DNA of 64,000 nucleotides from an uncultured Winogradskyella sp. (GTDB lineage: Bacteria; Bacteroidota; Bacteroidia; Flavobacteriales; Flavobacteriaceae). The position numbers were made by a program, and so were the translations under genes. The stretch is taken from positions 1 through 64,000 of the forward strand of contig NZ_CANLYI010000004.1 of assembly GCF_947495255.1 (NCBI RefSeq), given 5' to 3'. Below the pieces are notes generated by a model. That model made no database searches and was not told the DNA's origin. It saw nothing but the letters and a program-made list of their open reading frames with translations. Position 1 is the first letter of the stretch. Every line of letters begins with the position of its first letter. Positions 15,051 through 24,558 of the stretch are shown piece after piece.

Positions 15051-16994
15051 CTAAATTTTAATAATTCGCCTATTGACTATTTGATTTTCTGTTTGAAATT
15101 GCACAAACAATAAGCCTGATGTTAAACTATTTAAATCCATTTGAGAAGACCAACTAGATTGCAACAACAATTGCCCTAAACTATTGTATATTTTAATACT
15201 TTCTACCTCTAAATGGTCTGGTTTTAAAATATGAATAACAGACGATGTTGGGTTTGGGTAAAGCGTAATATCTGAATCAATATCAAATTCTAAATCACTT
15301 AAGGTTACTGTATTGTTTTTTGAAATAAGATTATAGTCCGGATCAAACAAAACCTCCTGAACAGTAAAATTTACAGTTTCAAAAAAATCTTCGTTGTTTA
15401 TAGTATTATCTAGAACAACATCTAAACTTTCGCCCAAAGTTCCTACAATCCTAACTGGAACACCTGCTTCAAAAAACGATACAGACGCATCACTTTGGGT
15501 TTGGGATACTACCAACTCTAACTGATTTCCGTTTTGGTCCCAATTTACCGTATAACTTGGATAGCCTTGATTATAAATCCAATCATCAAAAAATTCATCT
15601 AAAGTTTCACCTGTTGACAATTCCATGGCATTAATAAAATCTTCCGTTTTAGCAAAATCGAAAGCCAAAGCTGGTGTATCTAAATAATCTTGTAAACCTT
15701 GGTAAAAATCGGTGTCTCCTAATTTACGTCTTAACATATGTAAAACCATAGCACCTTTATTATAACTAAGGCGACTACTAAAAATTCTATTTACAGACGT
15801 TGTATCTTGATCAGAAAGGTAAACGGCTCCATTTGTTTGAGACGTAATGGTATTTACAGATTGTTGTCTCCAATTTTTAAAACTAGCCTCACCATCTAAA
15901 TCTTCAATAACCAAAGCTGCTAAATACGTCGCAAATCCTTCATTTAGCCAAATATCTTTCCAACTACCACAAGTAATTTTATTACCAAACCATTGATGTG
16001 CTAGCTCATGAGCAATAAGTCCTCTACTAAATCCACCCATAAAAGAAATTGTAGTGTGTTCCATTCCTCCTCCCCAACCAAATTGGGCATGACCATATTT
16101 TTCATCTGAAAAAGGATATTCTTCAAACAAGTTCGTGAAAATATCCATAATATCTACAGTAATTTCTGTGCTAGCTTGAGCCGTTATTAAACTTTCTGGA
16201 TAGACATAATTTATAATATCAAAAGGGCTTCCGTTGTTTGGTACTGTATGCGAATACACTTCATAATTAGTAACCGCAAATGCAATTAAATAAGCAGGAA
16301 TGGGATGACGATGTTTAAAATGCGTCGTTTTATCAGAACCTACAACTGTTTGGCTTATCTCTAAACCATTAGAAGCAACAACATAACTCTCATTAGTAGC
16401 GTTAAACTCTGGTGTTGTAATATGTACATCTATAGAATCTATTTTATCTATTAAATCTTGTTTGCAAGGCCACCAACCTTTAGCACCATAGGGTTCAGAA
16501 AGTGTCCACATTATTGGAGCACCATTATGTGTGGTTTGCTCAAAAGAACCAAAACCTGAACTTATTGGATTACCAGAATAGGTCACTGTTAAAGAATCTA
16601 AAACGCCTTGTGCTTGTGTAAGTGGCAATGTTATTACTAATTCATCATCAACATTTTGTAAATAGCTTAAACTATTTCCTCGTTGTAAAACCTGAGTAAC
16701 CGTCATATTATCAGCCAAGTCAAAAGTAATTTCTGTCATGATTTCATTAGCTTCAAAATAGGTTGTGATTTCACCAGCAATTTGAGAGACTGAAGGGTCT
16801 ACATTTAATTCTAATCGATGATATTTCACATCATAATTCGCTGTATTAGCATTTATGGTATTTACCATTTGACGCAATGCCATATTAGCTTCAGAAGAGC
16901 GAATTGCTTTTAAATTTTCATGATAATCCTGAGCATTTATTTGCGTCGCAAATAATAGGATAAAGCATCCCAAAAGTTGTTTCATAGCACTCAT
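15051..16994 (-). CDS. Secreted M1 family aminopeptidase with T9SS sorting domain
   Basis: A 647-residue zinc aminopeptidase. A signal peptide ends at QINAQ (start 16994, or the second Met at 16985). Residues to about 200 form the beta-sandwich N-domain. GGGMEHTTISF is the substrate-binding GxMEN-type motif with His in the last place. HELAHQWFGN followed by NEGFATY (about residues 327-353) supplies the two His, the catalytic Glu and the third zinc ligand. The last 75 residues (LYPNPTSSVIHI to RRIIKI) are a type A T9SS C-terminal sorting domain, so the enzyme is exported to the cell surface. Likely role: peptide degradation for nutrition. Confidence 0.92.
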   Translation of the reverse strand: MSAMKQLLGCFILLFATQINAQDYHENLKAIRSSEANMALRQMVNTINANTANYDVKYHRLELNVDPSVSQIAGEITTYFEANEIMTEITFDLADNMTVTQVLQRGNSLSYLQNVDDELVITLPLTQAQGVLDSLTVTYSGNPISSGFGSFEQTTHNGAPIMWTLSEPYGAKGWWPCKQDLIDKIDSIDVHITTPEFNATNESYVVASNGLEISQTVVGSDKTTHFKHRHPIPAYLIAFAVTNYEVYSHTVPNNGSPFDIINYVYPESLITAQASTEITVDIMDIFTNLFEEYPFSDEKYGHAQFGWGGGMEHTTISFMGGFSRGLIAHELAHQWFGNKITCGSWKDIWLNEGFATYLAALVIEDLDGEASFKNWRQQSVNTITSQTNGAVYLSDQDTTSVNRIFSSRLSYNKGAMVLHMLRRKLGDTDFYQGLQDYLDTPALAFDFAKTEDFINAMELSTGETLDEFFDDWIYNQGYPSYTVNWDQNGNQLELVVSQTQSDASVSFFEAGVPVRIVGTLGESLDVVLDNTINNEDFFETVNFTVQEVLFDPDYNLISKNNTVTLSDLEFDIDSDITLYPNPTSSVIHILKPDHLEVESIKIYNSLGQLLLQSSWSSQMDLNSLTSGLLFVQFQTENQIVNRRIIKI

Positions 16995-17069
16995 TTTAAT
17001 GTTAAAAATAAAGCTTTTATTATCATTGGGTCGTATTTTTGCCTTTCAACTTTCTATAACTCAATTATA

Positions 17070-17750
17070 ATGTCGTTTCTTTCTTTTTTTAAAGGTTACA
17101 AAAACTTCGGAATATTCTTTTCTATACTTTGTATCATAATCATTGCTATTATTTATAATATCCTTAATGTAAAACAACCGCTTCCTATTTATCAACCTGC
17201 AATGGTTGCTGAAGAATTGGTAGATAGCACCATTCAGCATCAATTAAAATATCATAAAATTGCCGATTTTAGTTTAACCAACCAAAACGGAGAAATTATA
17301 ACGCAAGAAAATTATAAGGATAAAATATATGTAGCAGATTTCTTCTTTACAACTTGCCAAACCATTTGTCCTGTAATGACAAAAAACATGGAGCAAATAC
17401 AAAAGGAAATTATTAATGATGATGACGTTATGCTGCTCTCACATTCAGTAACACCCAAAATAGATTCTGTAGCACAATTAAAAAAATACGCCAAAGAAAA
17501 AGGTGTTATAGATAGCAAATGGAATTTAGTTACAGGTGACAAAAAACAAATCTATGAATTGGCCAGAAAAAGCTACTTAGCGGTAAAAACAGATGGTAAT
17601 GGTGATGAGTATGATATGATTCATACCGAAAACTTTATGCTCATTGATAAAAAGCGTCAAATAAGAGGTTTTTACGATGGTACAAAACCAGAAGATATTG
17701 AACGTATTTTAGAAGATATTAAAACCTTAAAGTACTTTGATGGCTTGTAA
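17070..17750 (+). CDS. SCO1/SenC family copper chaperone
   Basis: A 226-residue membrane-anchored protein from the ATG at 17070; the frame is open upstream but the sequence there is not protein-like and overlaps the M1 peptidase start. One transmembrane helix (about residues 13-31) is followed by a thioredoxin-like domain with the copper ligands Cys96 and Cys100 (TTCQTICP) and His185 (MIHTEN). SCO proteins deliver copper to the CuA centre of cytochrome oxidase or act as thiol-disulfide reductases. FeoA lies about 100 bp downstream. Confidence 0.9.
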   Translation: MSFLSFFKGYKNFGIFFSILCIIIIAIIYNILNVKQPLPIYQPAMVAEELVDSTIQHQLKYHKIADFSLTNQNGEIITQENYKDKIYVADFFFTTCQTICPVMTKNMEQIQKEIINDDDVMLLSHSVTPKIDSVAQLKKYAKEKGVIDSKWNLVTGDKKQIYELARKSYLAVKTDGNGDEYDMIHTENFMLIDKKRQIRGFYDGTKPEDIERILEDIKTLKYFDGL

Positions 17751-17785
17751 AACATTATAAAGCTGTTAAATATTTATTATCTAGT

Positions 17786-17816
17786 TTTATTCACTAATAA
17801 ATTTCTCTTACTTTTG
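17786..17816 (+). promoter_or_regulatory. Promoter of feoAB with a candidate metal-regulator box
   Basis: The -7 element TACTTTTG is at 17809-17816. Just upstream is an imperfect dyad TTTATT-CACT-AATAAA (17786-17801), similar in size and position to the palindrome before the TonB receptor (21222-21237). The sequence match to that box is weak, so the operator call is tentative. Confidence 0.4.
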
Positions 17817-17847
17817 CTTCTTTAAAACAATTCTAAATAAGCAACGT

Positions 17848-18075
17848 TTGACATTAGCAGAATTAAAACGAGGACAACAAGGCGTAATTACAGACGTGTC
17901 TTCAATTCATATTCCTTTAAAACTTCTCGAAATGGGCTGTTTACCTGGTAATTCAGTTGAACTTGTGCAAGTTGCACCATTTGCAGACCCAATGTATCTT
18001 AATATAAACGGAACACATTTGGCGATTAGAAAAGAAACTGCTATTCACATTATAATTGAAACCATAGATGAGTAA
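17848..18075 (+). CDS. feoA: Ferrous iron transport protein A
   Basis: A 75-residue SH3-like FeoA: LAELKRGQQGVITDV, then LLEMGCLPGNSVELVQVAPF and ING-LAIRKETA, the usual FeoA blocks. It is thought to regulate or couple to the FeoB GTPase. The start codon is TTG at 17848; no ATG is available in front of the conserved start. It overlaps feoB by 8 bp, a strong sign of co-translation. Confidence 0.92.
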   Translation: MTLAELKRGQQGVITDVSSIHIPLKLLEMGCLPGNSVELVQVAPFADPMYLNINGTHLAIRKETAIHIIIETIDE

Positions 18076-20317
18076 GCAGATTAACGTTGCATTAATAGGA
18101 AACCCAAACACAGGAAAAACTTCGGTGTTTAACGCGCTTACTGGTTTAAATCAGAAAGTAGGTAATTATCCTGGCATTACAGTCGAAAAAAAAGAAGGTA
18201 TTTGCAAGTTACCTCGAGGCGTAAAAGCACATATTATTGATTTACCTGGAACTTATAGTTTAAATGCATCGTCATTAGATGAAAATGTTGTTATTGAATT
18301 ACTTCTTAATAAAAACGATAAAGATTATCCAGATGTTGCAGTTGTAGTAAGTGATGTAGAAAACTTAAAACGAAATCTATTATTATTTACGCAAATTAAA
18401 GATTTAAAGATTCCGACAATATTAGTCATTAACATGTCTGACAGAATGGAATACAAAGGAATTTCATTAGATCTAGATTATTTAGAAGAGCAACTAAAAA
18501 CTAAAATTGCGTTAATTAGTACCCGAAAAAATAAGGGAATAGATAAACTAAAAGAATTAATAGCAACACACAAAGAGCTTTCTATAGAGCCTTGTATGGA
18601 CGCATCTACAATAGATGAAGCCTATTTTGGAAACTTAAGAAAAGCATTTCCTAATCAATTATTATATAAACTTTGGTTAGTTATTACCCAAGATGTTAAC
18701 TTCGGAAAAACGGACAGAAAAACCTTTGATGCCGTTGAAGATTTTAAAACTAAATCTAAAGCAGATTTAAAACGTCTTCAGCAAAAGGAAACCATAAAGC
18801 GCTACCAGTTTATTAATCATACGCTAACAAAAGGGCAAACAATAGACCTTAAATCAGCAAAAGACTTACGCATTAGATTAGATAGAATATTAACCCATAA
18901 AGTTTGGGGTTATTTAATTTTTGGGGTTATTCTGTTAACTATTTTTCAAGCTATTTACGATTGGTCTGGGATTCCTATGGACTTTATCGATAGCTCTTTC
19001 GCTTCATTAAGCGAATGGACAAAAAACACATTACCGGAAGGCATATTTACCAATCTACTTGCCGAAGGTATAATTGCAGGCCTTGGAGGAATAGTTATTT
19101 TCATACCACAAATTGCATTTTTATTCCTCTTCATATCTATACTTGAAGAAAGCGGTTATATGAGTCGTGTGGTCTTTTTAATGGACAGAATAATGCGACG
19201 TTTTGGACTTAGCGGAAAAAGCGTTGTGCCTTTAATTTCTGGTACCGCTTGTGCTATTCCTGCAATTATGGCCACTCGTAATATTGAAAGCTGGAAAGAA
19301 CGCTTAATCACCATTTTAGTTACACCTTTCACCACCTGTTCTGCGAGATTACCTGTGTATCTTATCATTATTGAATTAGTAATACCAGAAGGAAGAATAC
19401 TTGGTTTAGGCTACCAACCACTAACCTTAATGTTATTATACCTAATTGGGTTTGGCGCTGCTGTTGGTTCTGCCTGGATTTTAAACAAGATAATGAAATT
19501 TAAAAGTAAGAGTTTCTTTGTTGTAGAAATGCCAAATTACAAACTTCCGCTTTTCAAAAATGTAGCTTTTACCGTTTTAGAAAAAACAAAGGCTTTTGTC
19601 TTTGGAGCTGGTAAAATAATTTTAGCCATATCAATTATAATTTGGGTTTTAGGCTCAATTGGAGTTAATGATAAATTTGATAATGCTAAGTCAATTATAA
19701 CAGAGCAATTTGATTCTAATGGCTTTAATGACATTCAAGATATATCTCTAAGTAATAAAGTAGAACGTTATACGGAAGATTTAATTACTACAAATCTCGA
19801 AAACTCAATTGATCTTTCTCAAGCTCAAATTTCAGATTCATTAACTCTAAAAATAGATGGATTTAAAAAAGCAGTTATTAACGATGAAATTTCGGCTTTA
19901 AGACTAGAAAATTCAGTTTTAGGCTATATAGGTAAAGCAGTAGAACCAGCAATAAAACCTCTTGGTTATGATTGGAAAATAGGAATTGCTATTGTTAGCT
20001 CTTTTGCAGCAAGAGAAGTTTTTATTGGTACACTATCTACTATTTATAGTGTTGGTAGCGAAATGGAAGATGAAGAGAATAAAACCATTCGAGCAAAAAT
20101 GGGCTCTGAAATGCACCAAAACACCAATAAAAAAGTGTTTACATTTTCATCTGGTATTTCATTACTATTATTTTATGCCTTTGCCATGCAATGCATGAGT
20201 ACACTTGCCATAGTAAAACGCGAAACAAATTCTTGGAAGTGGCCAATATACCAATTGGTAATTATGACGGGATTTGCTTATATTGTAGCATTGATTGCTT
20301 ATCAGCTTTTAAAATAG
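18068..20317 (+). CDS. feoB: Ferrous iron transport protein B
   Basis: A 749-residue inner-membrane Fe(II) transporter. The N-terminal G domain has G1 GNPNTGKTS (residues 11-19), G2 in NYPGITVEKKEG, G3 DLPGT and G4 NMSD. A helical GDI-like region follows to about residue 270. The membrane domain carries two Gate regions, with SGTACAIPAIMATR and TPFTTCSARLPVY in the first half and the FAAREVFIGTLSTIY segment in the second. Length and order are complete. It forms an operon with feoA upstream and a 46-residue Cys-rich protein 27 bp downstream. Confidence 0.95.
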   Translation: MSKQINVALIGNPNTGKTSVFNALTGLNQKVGNYPGITVEKKEGICKLPRGVKAHIIDLPGTYSLNASSLDENVVIELLLNKNDKDYPDVAVVVSDVENLKRNLLLFTQIKDLKIPTILVINMSDRMEYKGISLDLDYLEEQLKTKIALISTRKNKGIDKLKELIATHKELSIEPCMDASTIDEAYFGNLRKAFPNQLLYKLWLVITQDVNFGKTDRKTFDAVEDFKTKSKADLKRLQQKETIKRYQFINHTLTKGQTIDLKSAKDLRIRLDRILTHKVWGYLIFGVILLTIFQAIYDWSGIPMDFIDSSFASLSEWTKNTLPEGIFTNLLAEGIIAGLGGIVIFIPQIAFLFLFISILEESGYMSRVVFLMDRIMRRFGLSGKSVVPLISGTACAIPAIMATRNIESWKERLITILVTPFTTCSARLPVYLIIIELVIPEGRILGLGYQPLTLMLLYLIGFGAAVGSAWILNKIMKFKSKSFFVVEMPNYKLPLFKNVAFTVLEKTKAFVFGAGKIILAISIIIWVLGSIGVNDKFDNAKSIITEQFDSNGFNDIQDISLSNKVERYTEDLITTNLENSIDLSQAQISDSLTLKIDGFKKAVINDEISALRLENSVLGYIGKAVEPAIKPLGYDWKIGIAIVSSFAAREVFIGTLSTIYSVGSEMEDEENKTIRAKMGSEMHQNTNKKVFTFSSGISLLLFYAFAMQCMSTLAIVKRETNSWKWPIYQLVIMTGFAYIVALIAYQLLK

Positions 20318-20344
20318 AGTTAATAATTTAGTAGATATAAAATT

Positions 20345-20485
20345 ATGAACACAATTATTCAAAACATATTAGTAGTAACAGCAGTAGCTTTCGCTTTATT
20401 GTTTTTGATACGCAAGTTTGTTTGGTCTCCAAATAAAAAAGCATCTAAAGCTTGTGGTGGAGATGACGGTTGCGGATGTCATTAA
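20345..20485 (+). CDS. FeoB-associated Cys-rich membrane protein
   Basis: A 46-residue protein: one transmembrane helix (ILVVTAVAFALLFLIR), a basic stretch, and a C-terminal Cys cluster ACGGDDGCGCH. This is the organisation of the FeoB-associated Cys-rich family that replaces FeoC in many Bacteroidota and Firmicutes. The Cys residues are likely to bind Fe(II) or an iron-sulfur cluster. It lies 27 bp after feoB on the same strand. Confidence 0.88.
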   Translation: MNTIIQNILVVTAVAFALLFLIRKFVWSPNKKASKACGGDDGCGCH

Positions 20486-20514
20486 ATAGTGTAATACTAT
20501 TTATCTTACTATTT

Positions 20515-21171
20515 CTAAACCTTTTTTAAATACAGGTTTTTAGCAACGTTTTGAGAAACAACAATTTCAGAACTTTCAATTTCTATCTTTATTGAATTAT
20601 CATAGGGTTCCTTATGTTTAACTGTAATTATAGTACCTAAGGCTATCTTATTGCTATCAAGATATTTCAAAAAACTAGAGGACGTATCATCTACACCAAC
20701 ACATTTATAAACAGAACCAACTTCTGCTTTTGCTAAGGTTATTTTCTCAATGTGTTGAAAATTCCCCTCCTTATCTGGAATTGGATCACCATGTGGATCA
20801 TATTTTGGAAACTCTAAAAAAGCATCTAGTTGATTAATTAGTTTTTCAGACTTAATATGCTCTAAATGTTCTGCGACCTCATGAACTTCATCCCAAGAAA
20901 AATTCAATTTCTCAACCAAAAACACTTCCCAAAGTCGGTGTTTTCTAATAATGTTTGTAGCAACAAATCGTCCTTCTTTTGTTAAAGTAACACCTTGGTA
21001 TTTTTTATAGTCGGCATAATTTTTTTCAGAAAGCTTTTTAATCATATCAGTAACCGAAGAAGCTTTCGTTTGCATCACCTCAGCAATAGCATTTGTATTT
21101 ACCGTTTTTTCACCATTGCTTCCAAGGTGATAAATAGCTTTAATATAGTTTTCTTCAGTTAGTGTAATCAT
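20515..21171 (-). CDS. DtxR/MntR family metal-dependent regulator
   Basis: A 218-residue regulator with three parts: an N-terminal winged helix (residues 1-70, TEENYIKAIYHL, then TKASSVTDMIKKLSEK as recognition helix), a metal-binding and dimerisation domain (HRLWEVFLVEKLNFSWDEVH, then AEHLEHIKSE), and a C-terminal SH3-like FeoA domain (from about residue 148). It probably binds DNA when loaded with Mn(II) or Fe(II). It is divergent from a TonB receptor and metal ABC genes and lies next to feoAB, so these are its likely targets. The palindrome at 21222-21237 would overlap its own promoter too. Confidence 0.9.
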   Translation of the reverse strand: MITLTEENYIKAIYHLGSNGEKTVNTNAIAEVMQTKASSVTDMIKKLSEKNYADYKKYQGVTLTKEGRFVATNIIRKHRLWEVFLVEKLNFSWDEVHEVAEHLEHIKSEKLINQLDAFLEFPKYDPHGDPIPDKEGNFQHIEKITLAKAEVGSVYKCVGVDDTSSSFLKYLDSNKIALGTIITVKHKEPYDNSIKIEIESSEIVVSQNVAKNLYLKKV

Positions 21172-21188
21172 AGTATAAGTCTATTGTA

Positions 21189-21196
21189 CAAATATA
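21189..21196 (-). promoter_or_regulatory. -7 element of the DtxR/MntR gene
   Basis: On the minus strand TATATTTG, a TAnnTTTG match 18 bp before the ATG at 21171. Confidence 0.5.
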
Positions 21197-21221
21197 GAAA
21201 AGATATATTTCTTAAAATATT

Positions 21222-21237
21222 TTTAGACTAATCTAAA
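21222..21237. promoter_or_regulatory. Candidate DtxR/MntR operator
   Basis: Perfect interrupted palindrome TTTAGA-CTAA-TCTAAA in the divergent gap. It resembles the TTAGG..CCTAA boxes known for DtxR-family regulators. It lies 8 bp before the -7 element of the TonB receptor and close to the -33 region of the regulator gene, so one site could control both. Confidence 0.65.
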
Positions 21238-21245
21238 TTATATTT

Positions 21246-21253
21246 TATATTTG
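21246..21253 (+). promoter_or_regulatory. -7 element of the TonB receptor gene
   Basis: TATATTTG followed by TG, a TAnnTTTG match 38 bp before the ATG at 21292. Confidence 0.5.
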
Positions 21254-21291
21254 TGTAAAAATAATTCAAGGTAAAACTAATTTAAACCAAA

Positions 21292-23544
21292 ATGAAACTA
21301 ATTCAAGCTTTAATTTTAATACTTTGTACTTCTGCTTCAGCCCAAGTTATATACTCTATAAAGGGTAAAGTTTTATCCAATGGAGAACCACTACCTGACA
21401 CTAATATTTATATTGAAAACACCACAAAAGGAACAACAACCAATGATGATGGTATTTTTATCATAGAAAATCTAAAATCAGGAAACTATACCATAGTAGC
21501 TTCTTTTACAGGTTATAAAATTCAAAAGAAAACTATTACAATTAGAGATGAGTCAGCTTTTTTAACCTTTAATTTAAATGAAAGCGACAATTTAGATGAC
21601 GTCATAATTACCGGAACCCTTAAAGCAGTTTCAAGATTAGAAAGTCCGGTACCTGTTGAAGTTTACACACCAACGTTCTTAAAGAAAAACCCAACACCCA
21701 ATATTTTTGAAGCGCTACAGAATGTGAATGGTGTGCGTCCGCAACTTAATTGTAATGTTTGTAACACAGGTGATATTCATATTAATGGCTTAGAAGGTCC
21801 TTATACACTTGTTTTAATTGATGGTATGCCAATTGTTAGCGGTTTATCTACAGTTTATGGTTTATCTGGAATCCCAAATTCACTCATAGAACAAATTGAA
21901 ATCGTAAAAGGACCAGCTTCTTCTTTATACGGAAGCGAAGCTGTTGGTGGCTTAATTAATATAATCACCAAATTACCAGAAAACGCTCCTCGTTTTTTTG
22001 CTGACGGTTTTGTTACAGGTTGGGGCGAAGTTAATTTAGATGTTGGCTTTAAAGCAAACGTTAGCGAAAAAGCAACTGTTTTGTTTGGTACCAACTATTT
22101 TAAATACGATAATATTATCGATAACAACAACGACAACTTCACAGATTTAACACTCCAAGATCGAATTTCCATCTTTCAGAAATGGGATTTTAAAAGAGCA
22201 AATAACAAGAAATTATCTCTTGCAGGTCGTTACTTTTATGAGGATCGGTGGGGCGGAGAATTACAATGGACCAAAGTTAACAGAGGCGGAAACGAGGTTT
22301 ATGGCGAAAGTATTTACACTTCTCGTTTTGAAATTCTAGGAAACTATGAGTTACCAATTAGAGAGAAAGTAAATTTTCAATTTTCGTATTCTGACCATGA
22401 TCAAAACTCAGTTTATGGAGATACACCCTATTTAGCACAACAACGTATTGGATTTGGTCAATTTATTTGGGATAAAACAATCAGTAACCACGATTTACTC
22501 TTTGGCTCTGCAATTCGTTACAATTATTACAATGATAATACCACAGCAACCCTCAATGCAGACGAGGTTACTATTCCTTCATTGTTTGTTCAAGATGAAA
22601 TTGTACTCAGTAAAAAACAAAGTTTATTATTAGGTATGCGCTATGATTATGATAGCAGACATGGTAATATTTTTACACCAAGAATTGCCTATAAATACAA
22701 ACCAACGGACAACGATATAATTAGATTAAACGCAGGTACCGGTTTTAGAGTCGTAAATCTATTCACCGAAGAACACGCTGCACTCACAGGAGCAAGAGAT
22801 GTTGTTATTGAAGAAGCTTTAGAACCCGAAGAATCATATAATATTACACTTAATTATATGAAAAAATTGTACTTAAAAAACGGAATGTATTTCACTTTTG
22901 ATACTTCTACTTGGTATACTTATTTTACAAATGCTATTATTCCGGATTACGATACCAACCCAAATCAAATAATTTATGGAAATCTCGATGGCTATTCAAC
23001 CTCTACAGGACTTAGCTTTAATATTGATGCTGTTTTAGGTAGTGGCATAAATACATCTATTGGTGCTACATATCAAGATGTATCACAAACTGAAAATGGC
23101 GAACATACAGAACAAATATTAACTGAGAAATTTTCTGGAGTATGGTCTTTTAGTTATAAAAATTATCCAACAAATCTTACTATAGATTACACCGGAAACA
23201 TTTATGGACCAATGCGACTACCTCTTCTTGGTGATTTAGACCCTAGGCAAGAATATTCGCCAACCTGGAGTATTCAAAATATTCAAATAACGCATGATGG
23301 CTTAGAGAATCTCGAAATTTATGGAGGCGTTAAAAACCTATTAAACTGGACACCCAACAAAGGGAATCCATTCATAATTGCAAGGTCTGACGATCCTTTT
23401 GATGAAAACGTTCAGTTTAATGGAAATGGCAATGTGCTTGCTACTTCAGATAACCCTTATGCCCTAACCTTTGACCCCTCATATGTTTACGGTCCAAATC
23501 AAGGTATTCGTTTATTCTTTGGAGTAAGATATAAGTTAAATTAA
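21292..23544 (+). CDS. TonB-dependent outer-membrane receptor (metal uptake locus)
   Basis: A 750-residue outer-membrane receptor: a signal peptide ending ASAQ, a carboxypeptidase-like regulatory beta-sandwich (residues 24-95, GKVLSNGEPLPDTNIYIENT), a plug domain (about 110-230, with DIHINGLEGPYTLVLIDGMP and IEIVKGPASSLYGSEAVGG), then a beta-barrel ending in an aromatic-rich strand (FFGVRYKLN). A CNVC pair (residues 155-158) in the plug is notable. It lies between a DtxR/MntR regulator and a TroA-like ABC operon, so a metal chelate or metalloprotein is the likely substrate. A palindromic operator candidate is just upstream. Confidence 0.9.
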   Translation: MKLIQALILILCTSASAQVIYSIKGKVLSNGEPLPDTNIYIENTTKGTTTNDDGIFIIENLKSGNYTIVASFTGYKIQKKTITIRDESAFLTFNLNESDNLDDVIITGTLKAVSRLESPVPVEVYTPTFLKKNPTPNIFEALQNVNGVRPQLNCNVCNTGDIHINGLEGPYTLVLIDGMPIVSGLSTVYGLSGIPNSLIEQIEIVKGPASSLYGSEAVGGLINIITKLPENAPRFFADGFVTGWGEVNLDVGFKANVSEKATVLFGTNYFKYDNIIDNNNDNFTDLTLQDRISIFQKWDFKRANNKKLSLAGRYFYEDRWGGELQWTKVNRGGNEVYGESIYTSRFEILGNYELPIREKVNFQFSYSDHDQNSVYGDTPYLAQQRIGFGQFIWDKTISNHDLLFGSAIRYNYYNDNTTATLNADEVTIPSLFVQDEIVLSKKQSLLLGMRYDYDSRHGNIFTPRIAYKYKPTDNDIIRLNAGTGFRVVNLFTEEHAALTGARDVVIEEALEPEESYNITLNYMKKLYLKNGMYFTFDTSTWYTYFTNAIIPDYDTNPNQIIYGNLDGYSTSTGLSFNIDAVLGSGINTSIGATYQDVSQTENGEHTEQILTEKFSGVWSFSYKNYPTNLTIDYTGNIYGPMRLPLLGDLDPRQEYSPTWSIQNIQITHDGLENLEIYGGVKNLLNWTPNKGNPFIIARSDDPFDENVQFNGNGNVLATSDNPYALTFDPSYVYGPNQGIRLFFGVRYKLN

Positions 23545-23558
23545 TCACTCATTTTTAG

Positions 23559-23566
23559 TACCTTCG
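23559..23566 (+). promoter_or_regulatory. -7-like element before the metal-binding protein gene
   Basis: TACCTTCG, the TAnnTTcG variant common in flavobacteria, 18 bp before the ATG at 23585. Confidence 0.4.
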
Positions 23567-23584
23567 CAATAAATATTTAGATAC

Positions 23585-24511
23585 ATGAAAAAAGTAATAT
23601 TCCTCTTAGCTATCACACTAATTATAACAGCTTGTAAGAATGACTCAAAAACAGATGAAAACCTAAATAAAAAACTCAATGTTGTAACTACTACAACAAT
23701 GATTACAGATTTAGTAAAAAACATTGGAGGAGATTCTATAAACGTACAAGGTTTAATGGGAGCAGGTGTAGATCCACACTTATACAAAGCAAGTGAAGGC
23801 GATGTTTCTAAACTGGTAAACGCAGATGTTATATTCTATAATGGATTGCATTTAGAGGGTAAATTAGTAGAAGTTTTTGAAAAAATGAAAGGTGCAGACA
23901 AGACACCTATAGCCTTAGCAGATGAGCTTAATAAAAAACAATTGATTGGTTCAGATTATTTTGCCTCAAACTATGATCCTCACGTTTGGTTCAATATTGA
24001 TTTCTTTCAGCAATTTGTAGAAAAAGTAACACTAGTATTATGCGAAAAAGACCCAAAAAATACAGAGACATTTAGAGCTAATGAAAAACGTTATTTAGCA
24101 GAATTAGAAGATTTAAAAAAAGATGTACAAGGAGTTGTTGATGCCTTAGAACCAGAAAAAAGAATACTAGTCACAGCTCACGATGCTTTTAATTATTTTG
24201 GAAAAGCATACAACTTTAACGTTGTTGGTCTACAAGGTTTATCAACTGCTACGGAAGCAGGCGTAAAAGACGTTCAAAAATTGGCGGCTTTTATTATTGA
24301 AAAGAATATAAAAGCTATATTTATAGAAAGTTCGGTTCCAAAACGTACAATAGAAGCTTTACAAAAGGCTGTAAACTCTAAAGGTCATGATGTTGCTATT
24401 GGAGGAACGTTATACTCTGATGCACTAGGTAATGCAGAATCCAGAGAAGGGACTTACATTGGTATGTATCGTTATAACATTAAAACAATTGTAGGAGCGT
24501 TAAACAAATAA
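23585..24511 (+). CDS. Metal ABC transporter substrate-binding lipoprotein, TroA-like
   Basis: A 308-residue cluster A-I metal-binding lipoprotein with lipobox ITAC (Cys17). Ligand positions visible are His65 (GVDPHLY), His133 (DPHVWF), His199 (TAHDAF) and Asp279 (YSDALG), a His3-Asp set like that of Treponema TroA, which binds Zn or Mn. The long His-rich loop of ZnuA proteins is absent. Taken with the DtxR/MntR-type regulator, manganese or iron is more likely than zinc, but this is inference. It is followed by the ATPase gene 47 bp downstream. Confidence 0.92.
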   Translation: MKKVIFLLAITLIITACKNDSKTDENLNKKLNVVTTTTMITDLVKNIGGDSINVQGLMGAGVDPHLYKASEGDVSKLVNADVIFYNGLHLEGKLVEVFEKMKGADKTPIALADELNKKQLIGSDYFASNYDPHVWFNIDFFQQFVEKVTLVLCEKDPKNTETFRANEKRYLAELEDLKKDVQGVVDALEPEKRILVTAHDAFNYFGKAYNFNVVGLQGLSTATEAGVKDVQKLAAFIIEKNIKAIFIESSVPKRTIEALQKAVNSKGHDVAIGGTLYSDALGNAESREGTYIGMYRYNIKTIVGALNK

Positions 24512-24558
24512 GTATTATCCTATTTTATAAAAAACAAATTGAATAAAATATTATACAT

